Shown: positions 1-7,453, numbered from the stretch's first letter. The stretch is DNA of 13,524 nucleotides from Chloroflexota bacterium (GCA_003353825.1 PIVW01000110.1:1-13524); one strand, 5' to 3'. Notes: generated by a model not told the origin, from the sequence alone. Numbers and translations are program-made.

Positions 1-87
1 CAAAATGGGCATGATTCATTCTGCCGAGTTTGCATCTTTACAGATCCAAGTTTGCGATTGCGAACAGAACCAAAGATCAGTGACTAA
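1..87 (+). CDS. 3' end of a beta-helix-like gene (partial or relic)
   Basis: An open frame enters from the left edge and ends at TAA 85-87. Its first residues read QNGHDSF, matching KDGHGSF at the very end of the beta-helix protein at 10057-10893. At the DNA level 'gggcatgattcattctg' (7-23) differs from the later copy by one base. After that point the two copies diverge and differ by small indels. The remaining 21 codons look like frameshifted sequence (RVCIFTDPSLRL...), not ordinary beta-helix repeats. I infer that the upstream gene is a paralogue of the 10057 gene, probably also damaged. Too little is in the window to say more. Confidence 0.45.
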   Translation, partial: QNGHDSFCRVCIFTDPSLRLRTEPKISD

Positions 88-156
88 TGATTGAAGATTA
101 AAGATTGAAGATTGAAGATTGAAGATTCTTCTGCCAATCGTCCTTAATCATTAGTC
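82..156. repeat. Heptanucleotide tandem repeat inside an 11-bp inverted repeat
   Basis: From 89 to 127 the sequence is about 5.6 copies of a 7-bp unit, GATTGAA, with one variant copy (GATTAAA). The first copy overlaps a perfect 11-bp inverted repeat: GACTAATGATT (82-92) pairs with AATCATTAGTC (146-156). The structure overlaps the stop codon of the partial gene and lies 102 bp before the first GH4 gene. Short 7-bp intergenic repeats are known from cyanobacterial and Chloroflexota genomes. A hairpin or terminator role is possible but there is no clean T-tract. Confidence 0.7.
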
Positions 157-257
157 TTGAATCTTTTATCCTCAGGACATCAATCTGCAAAGATGTGGGA
201 CGCTGATTCTGAATCACGCCTCAAAATGTTACCAAAAAACACGACAAAGATTCCATC

Positions 258-1583
258 ATGCCAAAAATCACAATTATCGGCGCTGGCAGCCTGGTGTTCA
301 CGCGCCAGCTTTGCAGCGACATATTGCTGACACCTGCACTGCAAGAAAGCACCATCACGCTCATGGATATCGACGGCGGTCGCCTTAGACAGACTAAAGA
401 GATCGTGCAGGCGCTGGTTTATAGACAAGGGCTCAAGGTTCGAGTTGAAGCCACACAGGATCGCGTTGATGCCGTACGTCAGGCCGACTACGTGGTGACA
501 ACCTTCCAGCAAGGAGGCCTGGACGCCTACGAACTGGATATCGCCATCCCCCAGACCTACGGGGTTGAGCAATGTGTGGGTGACACCTTAGGGCCGGGTG
601 GTGTCTTCCGTTCGTTGCGCACGATCCCCGTCTTGCTAGATCTTTGCGCCGAGATGGATGAACACGCGCCCGACGCTCTGCTCCTCAATTATGTCAACCC
701 GATGGCGGCCAACTGTTGGGCGATTGCTGCCGGATCAGGTCGTCCACACGTAGGGCTGTGTCACAGTGTCCAGGGCGCCAGTGAGATGCTGGCGCGTTGG
801 ATTAACGTACCCTACGAAGAAATCAATTTCCTTTGTGCGGGTATTAACCATCAAGCCTTCTTCCTCGAATTCCAACGGGACAAGGTCGATGTCTATCCTT
901 TTATCTGGGCAGTGATCGATGATCCGGATATCTACGGAGAAGAGCCGGTGCGCATCGATGTGATGAAACACTTTGGTTATTTTGTCACTGAATCCAGCGG
1001 TCATTGTAGCGAATACCTGCCTTACTTCCGCAAGAGCGCCGACATGGTGAGCAATGAGTTGATACCCAAATTCAGCGACGAGTGCAATGATTGGTACGAT
1101 TTCGGGCGCACGGGGGGGTATCTGCGCCACTGCCGCAAACGCTTAGCCGATTTCACCAGCGGTTACAATGAGATCGTCTGCGCTGAGATCCCCAGCGAAC
1201 GCAGCCACGAATATGGCTCCTACATTATGGAAGCGATCGAAACCAATGTGCCCGCTCGCATCAACGGCAATGTGCCCAACAATGGCCTGATCTATAACCT
1301 GCCCGCTGGCTGCTGTGTGGAAGTGCCCTGCCTGATCGATGCCAATGGTGTGCAACCCACCGCTGTGGGCATGCTCCCCACCCAACTGGCTGCACTCAAC
1401 CGCACCAATATCAACGTGCAAGAATTGATCGTCGAGGCCGCCCTTCTGGGAGATACCGAGGCAGTCCATCACGCCGTCATGCTCGATCCCCTAACCGGGG
1501 CGGTGTGCACGCTCGACCAGATACGCGCCATGGTCGATGAGATGCTGGATGCCCAGGCACAGTGGTTGCCGCAATTTAACTAG
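258..1583 (+). CDS. GH4 family alpha-galactosidase-like enzyme (first copy)
   Basis: This 441-aa protein belongs to glycoside hydrolase family 4, the NAD+- and Mn2+-dependent enzymes that cleave by transient oxidation at C3. Visible features are the Rossmann start ITIIGAGS (4-11), LLNYVNPM (142-149, sugar-contacting Asn147), GLCHSVQG (166-173, metal ligand Cys168 and His169) and CAGINH (193-198, metal ligand His198). The CHSV motif marks the alpha-galactosidase (MelA) subgroup; phospho-glycosidases carry CNxP there. Length fits MelA (about 450 aa). There is no signal peptide, so it is cytoplasmic. The ATG at 258 places the nucleotide-binding strand at the N-terminus as in the family; no clear Shine-Dalgarno precedes it. 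It has a paralogue at 3316 and a sulfatase between them, suggesting joint use on one class of alpha-galactoside. Exact substrate is unknown. Confidence 0.93.
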   Translation: MPKITIIGAGSLVFTRQLCSDILLTPALQESTITLMDIDGGRLRQTKEIVQALVYRQGLKVRVEATQDRVDAVRQADYVVTTFQQGGLDAYELDIAIPQTYGVEQCVGDTLGPGGVFRSLRTIPVLLDLCAEMDEHAPDALLLNYVNPMAANCWAIAAGSGRPHVGLCHSVQGASEMLARWINVPYEEINFLCAGINHQAFFLEFQRDKVDVYPFIWAVIDDPDIYGEEPVRIDVMKHFGYFVTESSGHCSEYLPYFRKSADMVSNELIPKFSDECNDWYDFGRTGGYLRHCRKRLADFTSGYNEIVCAEIPSERSHEYGSYIMEAIETNVPARINGNVPNNGLIYNLPAGCCVEVPCLIDANGVQPTAVGMLPTQLAALNRTNINVQELIVEAALLGDTEAVHHAVMLDPLTGAVCTLDQIRAMVDEMLDAQAQWLPQFN

Positions 1584-1585
1584 AT

Positions 1586-1598
1586 TCGGTAAGTCCGA
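1586..1598. repeat. Short interspersed element, copy 1
   Basis: Three bases after the first GH4 stop codon is TCGGTAAGTCCGA, a 4-bp stem (TCGG/CCGA). A close relative, TCGGAAGGTCCGA, follows the SDR gene at 5426. Both continue with CA. This looks like a small dispersed repeat placed just behind genes. Further on, 1608-1637 contains imperfect repeats of 'gtaggccgg'. Confidence 0.4.
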
Positions 1599-1721
1599 CA
1601 GGCTGTGCCGGTAGGCCGGTAGACCTGTAGGCCGGGATGTGTCGTCAAGGCCGTGGTTGATGTGCAATCTGCCCGGTTTTCCAGTTTACTGGTTTTCAAT
1701 TTGCTAACTGCCAATTTTCTC

Positions 1722-3230
1722 ATGCCCCGCCCCAACATCCTCCTGATCACCAGCGACCAGCAACACTGGCATACGCTGGGCGTCAATAATCCCGAAATCT
1801 ATACACCGAATCTGGATCAGTTGGCGGCCCAGGGCACGGTATTTACCCGCGCTTACTGTCCGAACCCGACCTGTACACCGACCCGAGTTTCGATGATCAC
1901 CGGCATGTATCCCAGCCAACATGGCGCCTATTCACTGGGTACTAAATTGCCCGAGACAGTGCCCACGGTGGGGGAATATCTCGGTGAGGCCGGGTACAGA
2001 ACGGCGTTGGTGGGAAAAGCGCATTTCCAACCTCTAATCGGCTCCGACCTGTACCCTTCACTAGAGTCCTATCCCATTCTCCAGGACCTTGATTTCTGGT
2101 CAAGTTTTGACGAGCCCTTTTACGGATTCGACCACGTGGAGCTGGCACGTAATCACACCAACGAGGCGCATGTGGGCCAGCATTATGCCTTGTGGATACA
2201 AGCCCAAGGCTGCGAGAACTGGCGCGATTACTATCTGCCACCCACCGGCAATAGCGAGGAAATCCGACATCACTGGCCTATCCCTGAGGAATACCATTAC
2301 GACCGTTGGATCGCCGACCGTAGCAATGCATTGTTGCAGTCTTACCAACAGCGTGGCGAGAGCTTTTTCCTTTGGGCCAGCTTTTTCGATCCCCATCCCC
2401 TTTACCTGGCGCCCGAACCCTGGGATACGATGTATGATCCGGCCATTTTGACGATCCCAACACTGACACCGGGCGAGCACGATTACAATCCGCCCACGTT
2501 CCAACTCACCCAGCAGCCGCAACCCGATTACACTGCTTGGGAAGAACCGCACGGAAATCACATGCATGGGTTCCACAGCCACTTGCATGATCGTGAAGCA
2601 CTGGCCAAGGATGTGGCCGTCTATTATGGCATGATTTCACTTATGGACAAGTACATTGGCCAGATCCTTGATAAGCTACATGAACTGGGTTTGGCTGAGA
2701 AGACTCTGGTCGTGTTCACATCCGATCATGGACATCTTTTCGGCCAGCATGGCCTCATCGCCAAAGGTGCATTCCACTACGAGGACCTGCTGCGCGTGCC
2801 CATGATTGTGCGTTATCCCGGCGTGGTCCCGGCAGGCAAAGAGAGTGACTCATTGCAATCGCTGGTTGACTATGCCCCCACATTCCTCAGCGCCGCCGGG
2901 CTCGATATCCCCAGCACCATGACCGCTGTCGATCAGAAGAGGGTCTGGTTCGGGGAACAAGACAAGGTCCGAGATCACGTTCTGGTCGAGAATCACCACC
3001 AACCGACCACCCTTTATCTGAAGACTTACATCGATCAGCGCTACAAAATCACCGCCTATCTCAACCACAGCTGCGGCGAACTCTTCGATTTACAAGAAGA
3101 CCCCAACGAACTGCACAACCGTTGGCACGATCCCGCCTATGCTGAACTGAAATCCCAACTTCTGTTAGAATTACTGCAAGCCACTATGCAAGCGGAACCA
3201 GTTTGGATGCCACGCATCGCCGGCGCCTAG
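1722..3230 (+). CDS. Type I (formylglycine) sulfatase
   Basis: This 502-aa enzyme hydrolyses sulfate esters. It begins PNILLITSDQQ, with metal-binding Asp12. The modification motif CTPTR is at 51-55, where Cys51 would be converted to formylglycine by a separate maturase not in this window. Also visible are GKAHF (98-102), FFDPHP (His225) and FTSDHGH (332-338, metal-binding Asp335/His336), followed by Lys348. I chose ATG 1722 because the sulfatase beta-strand begins there. The frame is open from an ATG at 1653, but the 23 extra residues do not resemble the family and overlap an intergenic repeat. There is no signal peptide, so it probably acts in the cytoplasm, unlike many periplasmic glycan sulfatases. 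It lies 138 bp after one GH4 gene and 85 bp before the other. Removing sulfate before or after glycoside cleavage is a reasonable inference. Which sulfated sugar it uses cannot be read from sequence. Confidence 0.93.
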   Translation: MPRPNILLITSDQQHWHTLGVNNPEIYTPNLDQLAAQGTVFTRAYCPNPTCTPTRVSMITGMYPSQHGAYSLGTKLPETVPTVGEYLGEAGYRTALVGKAHFQPLIGSDLYPSLESYPILQDLDFWSSFDEPFYGFDHVELARNHTNEAHVGQHYALWIQAQGCENWRDYYLPPTGNSEEIRHHWPIPEEYHYDRWIADRSNALLQSYQQRGESFFLWASFFDPHPLYLAPEPWDTMYDPAILTIPTLTPGEHDYNPPTFQLTQQPQPDYTAWEEPHGNHMHGFHSHLHDREALAKDVAVYYGMISLMDKYIGQILDKLHELGLAEKTLVVFTSDHGHLFGQHGLIAKGAFHYEDLLRVPMIVRYPGVVPAGKESDSLQSLVDYAPTFLSAAGLDIPSTMTAVDQKRVWFGEQDKVRDHVLVENHHQPTTLYLKTYIDQRYKITAYLNHSCGELFDLQEDPNELHNRWHDPAYAELKSQLLLELLQATMQAEPVWMPRIAGA

Positions 3231-3315
3231 AGAGCGACACAAGCTACAATCCGCAATTCATACCACCCAAACCTTATCCAGCAATCAGCCTGATTGTTCA
3301 AACGAGACTCCCCTC

Positions 3316-4629
3316 ATGCCTAAAATATCCTTTATTGGCGCCGGAAGCACCGTTTTTGCCAAAAACCTAATCGGCGATATTCTCAGTTTGCCTGAATTGG
3401 CCGATGCCACCATCAGTCTTCACGACATCGATCCCGAACGCCTACACACCACCGAAATCGTAGCTAATAAGATCGCAGAAACCCTGGCAATCAATCCCAC
3501 CATCGAAAGCACTACCGAGCGGCGGGCGTCACTCGATGGCGCCGATTACGCCATCACCATGTTCCAGATCGGTGGCTACAAACCCAGCACGGTTATCGAC
3601 TTCGACATCCCCAAGAAATATGGCCTGCGTCAGACCATCGCCGATACACTTGGTATCGGCGGGATCATGCGGGCGTTGCGCACGATCCCAGTGCTGCTGG
3701 ATGTGGCCGGCGACATGGAAGAATTGTGTCCAGACGCCACCTTGCTCAATTATGTCAATCCCATGGCCATGCTCTGTTGGGCAGTTAATCGCGCCAGCAC
3801 GATCAAAAACGTGGGTTTGTGCCATAGTGTCCAAGGCACGGCCGAACATCTGGCTGATGATATCGGTGTCCCCTACGACGAGATCAACTACGTCTGCGCG
3901 GGCATCAATCACATGGCTTTTTACCTCAGCTTTGAACGGGATGGCGTCGATCTCTATCCCCTGCTAAAAGAGGTTGGCGAAGCTGGCAACTATGGGCGCA
4001 GGTACAAAGACCTACCTGACCATGTGCGCTACGAGATGCTGCACCGCACCGGTTATTTCGTGACCGAATCCAGTGAACATTTCAGCGAATATGTGCCTTG
4101 GTTCATCAAACGTGATCGACCGGACCTGATCGAGAAATACGGGATCCCGTTGGACGAGTACATCGAACGCTGCGAGCTACAGATCAACATGTGGGAGTAC
4201 CAAAAGGGCCTGTATGAGCGTGGCGAAGTGCAGATGTCCGTCCAGCGCAGCCACGAATACGGCTCGTTGATCATCCACAGCATGGAGACTGGCGAACCTC
4301 GGGTGATCTACGGCAATGTCAACAACGACGACCTCATCGACAATCTTCCTCAAGGGTGCTGTGTAGAAGTGCCCTGCCTAGTAGACAAGAACGGCATTCA
4401 GCCCACCAGGATCGGCAATCTGCCGCCCCACCTGGCCGCACTCATGCGCACCCATGTGAATGTACAGGAATTGGCAGTGGAAGCGGCCTTGAGCGGCCAA
4501 CGCGATCACATCTACCATGCCGCCATGCTTGATCCGCATACCGCCGCCGAGTTAGATCTGGATCAGATATGGACGATGGTTGATGAACTAATCGAAGCAC
4601 ACAGCGACTATTTACCAGACTATCACTAG
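3316..4629 (+). CDS. GH4 family alpha-galactosidase-like enzyme (second copy)
   Basis: This 437-aa protein is a paralogue of the first GH4 protein. It shares blocks such as LRTIPVLLD (121-129), LLNYVNPMA (143-151), VGLCHSVQG (166-174), CAGINH (194-199) and RSHEYGS. The metal and substrate residues Asn148, Cys169, His170 and His199 are all present, and the CHSV motif again points to the alpha-galactosidase subgroup. The N-terminal ISFIGAGS is the NAD-binding loop. The start at 3316 matches the N-terminus of the first copy residue for residue. The upstream 85 bp carries no strong Shine-Dalgarno. The SDR gene starts nine bases after its stop, so these two are almost certainly co-transcribed. The two copies differ mainly in the middle and C-terminal lid region, so they may have different specificities. 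Confidence 0.93.
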   Translation: MPKISFIGAGSTVFAKNLIGDILSLPELADATISLHDIDPERLHTTEIVANKIAETLAINPTIESTTERRASLDGADYAITMFQIGGYKPSTVIDFDIPKKYGLRQTIADTLGIGGIMRALRTIPVLLDVAGDMEELCPDATLLNYVNPMAMLCWAVNRASTIKNVGLCHSVQGTAEHLADDIGVPYDEINYVCAGINHMAFYLSFERDGVDLYPLLKEVGEAGNYGRRYKDLPDHVRYEMLHRTGYFVTESSEHFSEYVPWFIKRDRPDLIEKYGIPLDEYIERCELQINMWEYQKGLYERGEVQMSVQRSHEYGSLIIHSMETGEPRVIYGNVNNDDLIDNLPQGCCVEVPCLVDKNGIQPTRIGNLPPHLAALMRTHVNVQELAVEAALSGQRDHIYHAAMLDPHTAAELDLDQIWTMVDELIEAHSDYLPDYH

Positions 4630-4638
4630 GGAGTTCAT

Positions 4639-5424
4639 ATGAAAGAGCCAACCACGCTTGACGGCAAAATCATTGTGGTAACGGGTGGGACACAAGGCAT
4701 TGGCGAGGCTATTGCCATGCTGGCTGCGCAAGGCGCTGCCGCGGGGATCGTGATCTGCGGACGTGGCCGCGATAACGGCGAGCGTGTTGCTGCCAGGCTA
4801 CAAGAGAGCGGTTGCGAGGCGCTTTACGTGCAGGCGGATTTACAGGATATCGCACAATGTCGCGCCGTCATAGCGGCGGCGAAAGAGCGGTTTGGGCGGA
4901 TCGATGGACTGGTCAATGCTGCTGCCATCACCGATCGCGGCGCCATCGAAGATACGTCGGAAGCGCTATTCAACCGCATGTTTGAGATCAATGTACGCGC
5001 GCCCTTCTTCTTGATGCAAGAAGCGGTGCAGGTGATGCAGGAGATGGGTACGGGAGGCAGTATCGTCAACATTGCCTGTGTATCGGCACATGGCGGCCAA
5101 CCCTTTTTGACGGCCTACAGCGCCTCCAAGGGATCGTTGGATGTGCTGACGAAAAATGTGGCGCATTCGCAGCGGCGGCGCCGGATTCGGGCCAACGCCA
5201 TCAATCTGGGTTGGACGGTAACGCCGAATGAACACAAGATTCAGCTGGCCGATGGCAATCCTGAAAACTGGCTACAAGCCGCCGACGCCAATGCCCCCCT
5301 CGGCCGCCTTATCCGCCCCCGTGATGTGGCAGGCCTCTGCTGCTATCTACTAAGCAACGAAGCAGAAATGATGACTGGATCTGTCATTGATTTTGACCAA
5401 AATGTGATTGGATCCTATGATTGA
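4639..5424 (+). CDS. SDR family oxidoreductase with Cys at the catalytic Ser position
   Basis: This is a 261-aa classical short-chain dehydrogenase/reductase. The dinucleotide-binding TGGTQGIG is at 15-22, a VNAAA variant of NNAG at 92-96, and the YxxxK catalytic pair at Tyr160 and Lys164. The Ser usually found 13 residues before the Tyr is replaced: position 147 is Cys in NIACVS, though Ser149 is close by. The C-terminal half (INLGWTVTPNE) fits the family. A strong Shine-Dalgarno GGGAG (4629-4633) overlaps the stop codon of the GH4 gene and sits five bases before ATG 4639, so translation is likely coupled. A role in oxidising or reducing a released sugar is plausible from context, but the substrate is unknown. 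Confidence 0.93.
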   Translation: MKEPTTLDGKIIVVTGGTQGIGEAIAMLAAQGAAAGIVICGRGRDNGERVAARLQESGCEALYVQADLQDIAQCRAVIAAAKERFGRIDGLVNAAAITDRGAIEDTSEALFNRMFEINVRAPFFLMQEAVQVMQEMGTGGSIVNIACVSAHGGQPFLTAYSASKGSLDVLTKNVAHSQRRRRIRANAINLGWTVTPNEHKIQLADGNPENWLQAADANAPLGRLIRPRDVAGLCCYLLSNEAEMMTGSVIDFDQNVIGSYD

Positions 5425-5425
5425 A

Positions 5426-5438
5426 TCGGAAGGTCCGA
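5426..5438. repeat. Short interspersed element, copy 2
   Basis: TCGGAAGGTCCGA is a perfect 5-bp inverted repeat with a 3-base loop. It begins two bases after the SDR stop and resembles the element at 1586. It may form a weak hairpin separating the glycan cluster from the toxin-antitoxin pair; there is no T-tract. Confidence 0.4.
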
Positions 5439-5452
5439 CATAGGAAAAGTTG

Positions 5453-5494
5453 TTGCTGAACTGCGAACGGGATGGTATGATGATTTATCATACC
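5453..5494 (+). promoter_or_regulatory. Toxin-antitoxin promoter with overlapping operator palindrome
   Basis: A -35-like TTGCTG (5453-5458) is separated by 17 bp from a -10-like TATGAT (5476-5481). The -10 lies inside a perfect 8-bp inverted repeat, GGTATGAT (5474-5481) / ATCATACC (5487-5494), with a 5-bp spacer. Ribbon-helix-helix antitoxins bind such palindromes and repress their own operon, so binding here would block RNA polymerase. The -35 match is only 3 of 6, but the palindrome is exact. Confidence 0.75.
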
Positions 5495-5511
5495 AAGAAC
5501 AGGAGACCCTA

Positions 5512-5754
5512 TTGGCTATGTCAAAAGTTGCATTTACAATCGACAAAGATGTTCTGAAACGCCTAGATCAACTCGTAGCAGACAAAGTATTTCCAAGTCG
5601 GAGTAGGGCGATTCAAGAAGCGGTGATCGAGAAAATTGTACGGCTGGAACACAGTCGACTGGCTCGAGAGTGTGCGAAACTCGACCCTGCCTTTGAGATG
5701 GCACTGGCCGAAGAGGGAATGGATGGAGATAGCGCTGAATGGCCAGATTACTGA
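5512..5754 (+). CDS. Ribbon-helix-helix antitoxin of a MazF-type pair
   Basis: This small protein (80 aa from TTG 5512, 78 aa from ATG 5518) has the ribbon-helix-helix pattern: a short strand KVAFTID, then two amphipathic helices, including SRSRAIQEAVIEKIV. The acidic tail (AEEGMDGDSAEWPDY) is typical of antitoxins that block a MazF active site. Shine-Dalgarno AGGAGA (5501-5506) favours TTG 5512 (5-base spacer), but ATG 5518 (11-base spacer) is possible. Its last 16 bases overlap the toxin start, typical of toxin-antitoxin operons. It probably represses its own promoter through the palindrome at 5474-5494. Confidence 0.9.
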   Translation: MAMSKVAFTIDKDVLKRLDQLVADKVFPSRSRAIQEAVIEKIVRLEHSRLARECAKLDPAFEMALAEEGMDGDSAEWPDY

Positions 5755-6074
5755 GAGGCGACGTCGTGTGGGCGCAGCTTGATCCGAGCATTGGGCACGA
5801 ACAGCGTGGTCGACGACCAGTCGTCATTCTCAGTCATGACGTTTTCAACGAGCGTTCCGGCACGGTCATTGCTTTGGCGATCACCAGCCAACCACAGCGC
5901 GCCAGTTTCCCCCTAACACATGAATTGCAGAGCGTGACTTTGCCTAAACAATCGTGGATCAAAATCAGTCAGATTCGCACACTGTCTGTACAGCGAATAG
6001 GCAAAAAAATCGGGAGGTTATCAATAGAAGAACTGGACCGTCTTATTGCAGGATTCAACGAAATTATCGACTAA
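5739..6074 (+). CDS. mazF: MazF/PemK-type endoribonuclease toxin
   Basis: This 111-aa protein has the full MazF/PemK fold signature: RGDVVWAQLDP (6-16), the loop HEQRGRRPVVIL with the catalytic Arg26 equivalent, the AITSQ block containing the second catalytic residue (Thr49), and the QIRTLS element (78-83). Known family members cut single-stranded mRNA at short motifs and are neutralised by the antitoxin encoded just upstream. Length is normal and no conserved residue seems lost, so the toxin looks intact. Its ATG overlaps the antitoxin by 16 bases in another frame, so translation should be coupled. Cleavage specificity cannot be inferred. Confidence 0.93.
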   Translation: MARLLRGDVVWAQLDPSIGHEQRGRRPVVILSHDVFNERSGTVIALAITSQPQRASFPLTHELQSVTLPKQSWIKISQIRTLSVQRIGKKIGRLSIEELDRLIAGFNEIID

Positions 6075-6086
6075 AATATGTAATTT

Positions 6087-6143
6087 GCAAAAGGTAAAAT
6101 GCGCTCAGCGGGCAGCTATCAACTTTTGCCCTTTGACCTTTGC
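6087..6143. repeat. Inverted repeat and second heptanucleotide repeat behind mazF
   Basis: GCAAAAG (6087-6093) is the exact inverse of CTTTTGC (6123-6129). From 6123 the sequence runs as three 7-base units, CTTTTGC CCTTTGA CCTTTGC. This is the second 7-bp tandem repeat of the window, with a unit unrelated to the GATTGAA series near position 100. It lies 13 bp after the toxin stop and could act as a weak termination hairpin. Confidence 0.5.
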
Positions 6144-6185
6144 CTTTCCACATTTGATTTATCCACTTGAGGCGGGGTTCTGTTT

Positions 6186-6443
<258 letters not shown>

Positions 6444-7064
6444 TCACTTCCACAAGCTACCGTTCTGGTTGAAGGGTGTGGGCGAGATGTGGGCATTGCC
6501 GTATAAATAGTATCGCCAGGAGATGGATAACGCTGCCTCATCGCCACGCACGCCGATGCGGGGGCTGGTGTAGATAGATTCAGGGGGTCGGGGTCCGGTT
6601 TCAAACCAGAGTTCGGTACCTGCGGTCAGATCGTGGGCATTGAGTGTTTTATCGATGCCGAGTGCCTGGCAAAGCTTCCCCGGCCCATTGCTGAGGTTCC
6701 GCACATCCTCCTGTCCCCGACCTTTTTGCATGATCTCAGCCCCAAACACCGGCTCCAGTGCCCGAATGAGCACGGCCCCACCCTGGCCCTCCTCCCCGGT
6801 CACCACATTCAGGCAGTGATACATGCCATAGATGAGATAAACATATGCACAACCGGCAGGGCCGAACATCACCTGGCTTCGAAGGGTTGGACCACGAAAA
6901 GCATGCGCGGCTGCATCCTCTCTCCCGAGATAAGCTTCGACCTCGACAATGCGCCCACTCAGGTGTTGTCCATGCACTTGCCGGACCACACGACATCCTA
7001 ACAGCTCGGGCGCAACCTCAAGCGCGGATCTAGCGTAAAAGGACTGAGGAAGTATCCTGGTCAT
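6444..7064 (-). CDS. mpg: 3-methyladenine DNA glycosylase (AAG/MPG family)
   Basis: This 206-aa base-excision-repair enzyme removes alkylated purines such as 3-methyladenine. Family motifs are in order: LLGCRVVR (21-28), RIVEVEAYLG (38-47, with the general base Glu43 and the intercalation-region Tyr45), YVYLIYGMYHCLNV, VLIRALEP, and LSNGPGKLCQALGI. The C-terminal WRYYLYGNAHIS is the usual end of the family. About a dozen further residues (PTPFNQNGSLWK) extend toward the galK relic and may be acquired at that junction. Its ATG overlaps the TGA of the upstream MoaD-like gene (ATGA at 7061-7064), and GAGG (7075-7078) precedes it, so translation is coupled. Confidence 0.94.
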   Translation of the reverse strand: MTRILPQSFYARSALEVAPELLGCRVVRQVHGQHLSGRIVEVEAYLGREDAAAHAFRGPTLRSQVMFGPAGCAYVYLIYGMYHCLNVVTGEEGQGGAVLIRALEPVFGAEIMQKGRGQEDVRNLSNGPGKLCQALGIDKTLNAHDLTAGTELWFETGPRPPESIYTSPRIGVRGDEAALSISWRYYLYGNAHISPTPFNQNGSLWK

Positions 7065-7453
7065 GGCCGATCAACCTCGATAGGGCAGACCTCTTCTGCA
7101 AGTAATTCACGAACTCGCTGGGTGGCGATATCTGGTGGTTGCGAGCGGAAGAGGCCGCCCCCGGCCACAGGGATCATTATATGGATGAGGTCGCCATCAT
7201 CAAGGCCATACGAGTCGAATTCCTCATCACCAATTGGTGTTCGGTTCACGAACCAGCGGTAGGGATAGCTCTGGCCAATGCCCACACCGCGATATCGGTC
7301 TTCAAAACCATTATAGGAGGCCTTTAAATAGGCGAGTAAATCAGGTAACATTGCTGGGGCAGGCAACTTCACATCAACGCGAAACTGACCCACTGCGCGC
7401 CGTAAGGGTTCACCGAAGCGTACGGTAATATGCAGGTTCTGTTTCATAGCCAT
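7061..7453 (-). CDS. MoaD/ThiS-like ubiquitin-fold protein with C-terminal tail
   Basis: This 130-aa protein has the beta-grasp pattern of MoaD/ThiS sulfur carriers: LHITVRFGEPL, a central helix (MLPDLLAYLKASY), FVNRTPI, then DDGDLIHIMIPVAGGG. In MoaD and ThiS the protein ends at the final Gly-Gly, which is adenylated and thiolated. Here Gly98-Gly100 is followed by 30 residues (LFRSQPPDIATQRVRELLAE and ten more), so the carrier end is not exposed unless cleaved. The middle (residues 48-64) is longer than in a standard MoaD. Two in-frame ATGs (7453 and 7447) are possible starts; neither has a strong Shine-Dalgarno. It is translationally coupled to the DNA glycosylase, an odd partner for a molybdopterin or thiamine carrier. 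Function is uncertain. Confidence 0.8.
   Translation of the reverse strand: MAMKQNLHITVRFGEPLRRAVGQFRVDVKLPAPAMLPDLLAYLKASYNGFEDRYRGVGIGQSYPYRWFVNRTPIGDEEFDSYGLDDGDLIHIMIPVAGGGLFRSQPPDIATQRVRELLAEEVCPIEVDRP

Noticed and set aside
89..127. Short direct repeats as a possible CRISPR array
   Set aside because: The unit is 7 bp with no spacers, so it is a simple tandem repeat.
1653..1721. Upstream ATG that would lengthen the sulfatase by 23 residues
   Set aside because: The extra residues do not resemble the sulfatase family, and ATG 1722 puts the core beta-strand at the N-terminus as usual.
3529..3912. Long open frames antisense to or out of frame with the second GH4 gene
   Set aside because: The GH4 frame has every family motif; the other frames show no recognisable domain and reflect codon bias in a GC-rich gene.
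6466..6500. Possible continuation of galactokinase in another frame (FWLKGVGEMWAL)
   Set aside because: It overlaps, antisense, the conserved WRYYLYGNAHIS end of the DNA glycosylase. The resemblance is short and both cannot easily be ancestral, so I ended the galK relic at 6443.
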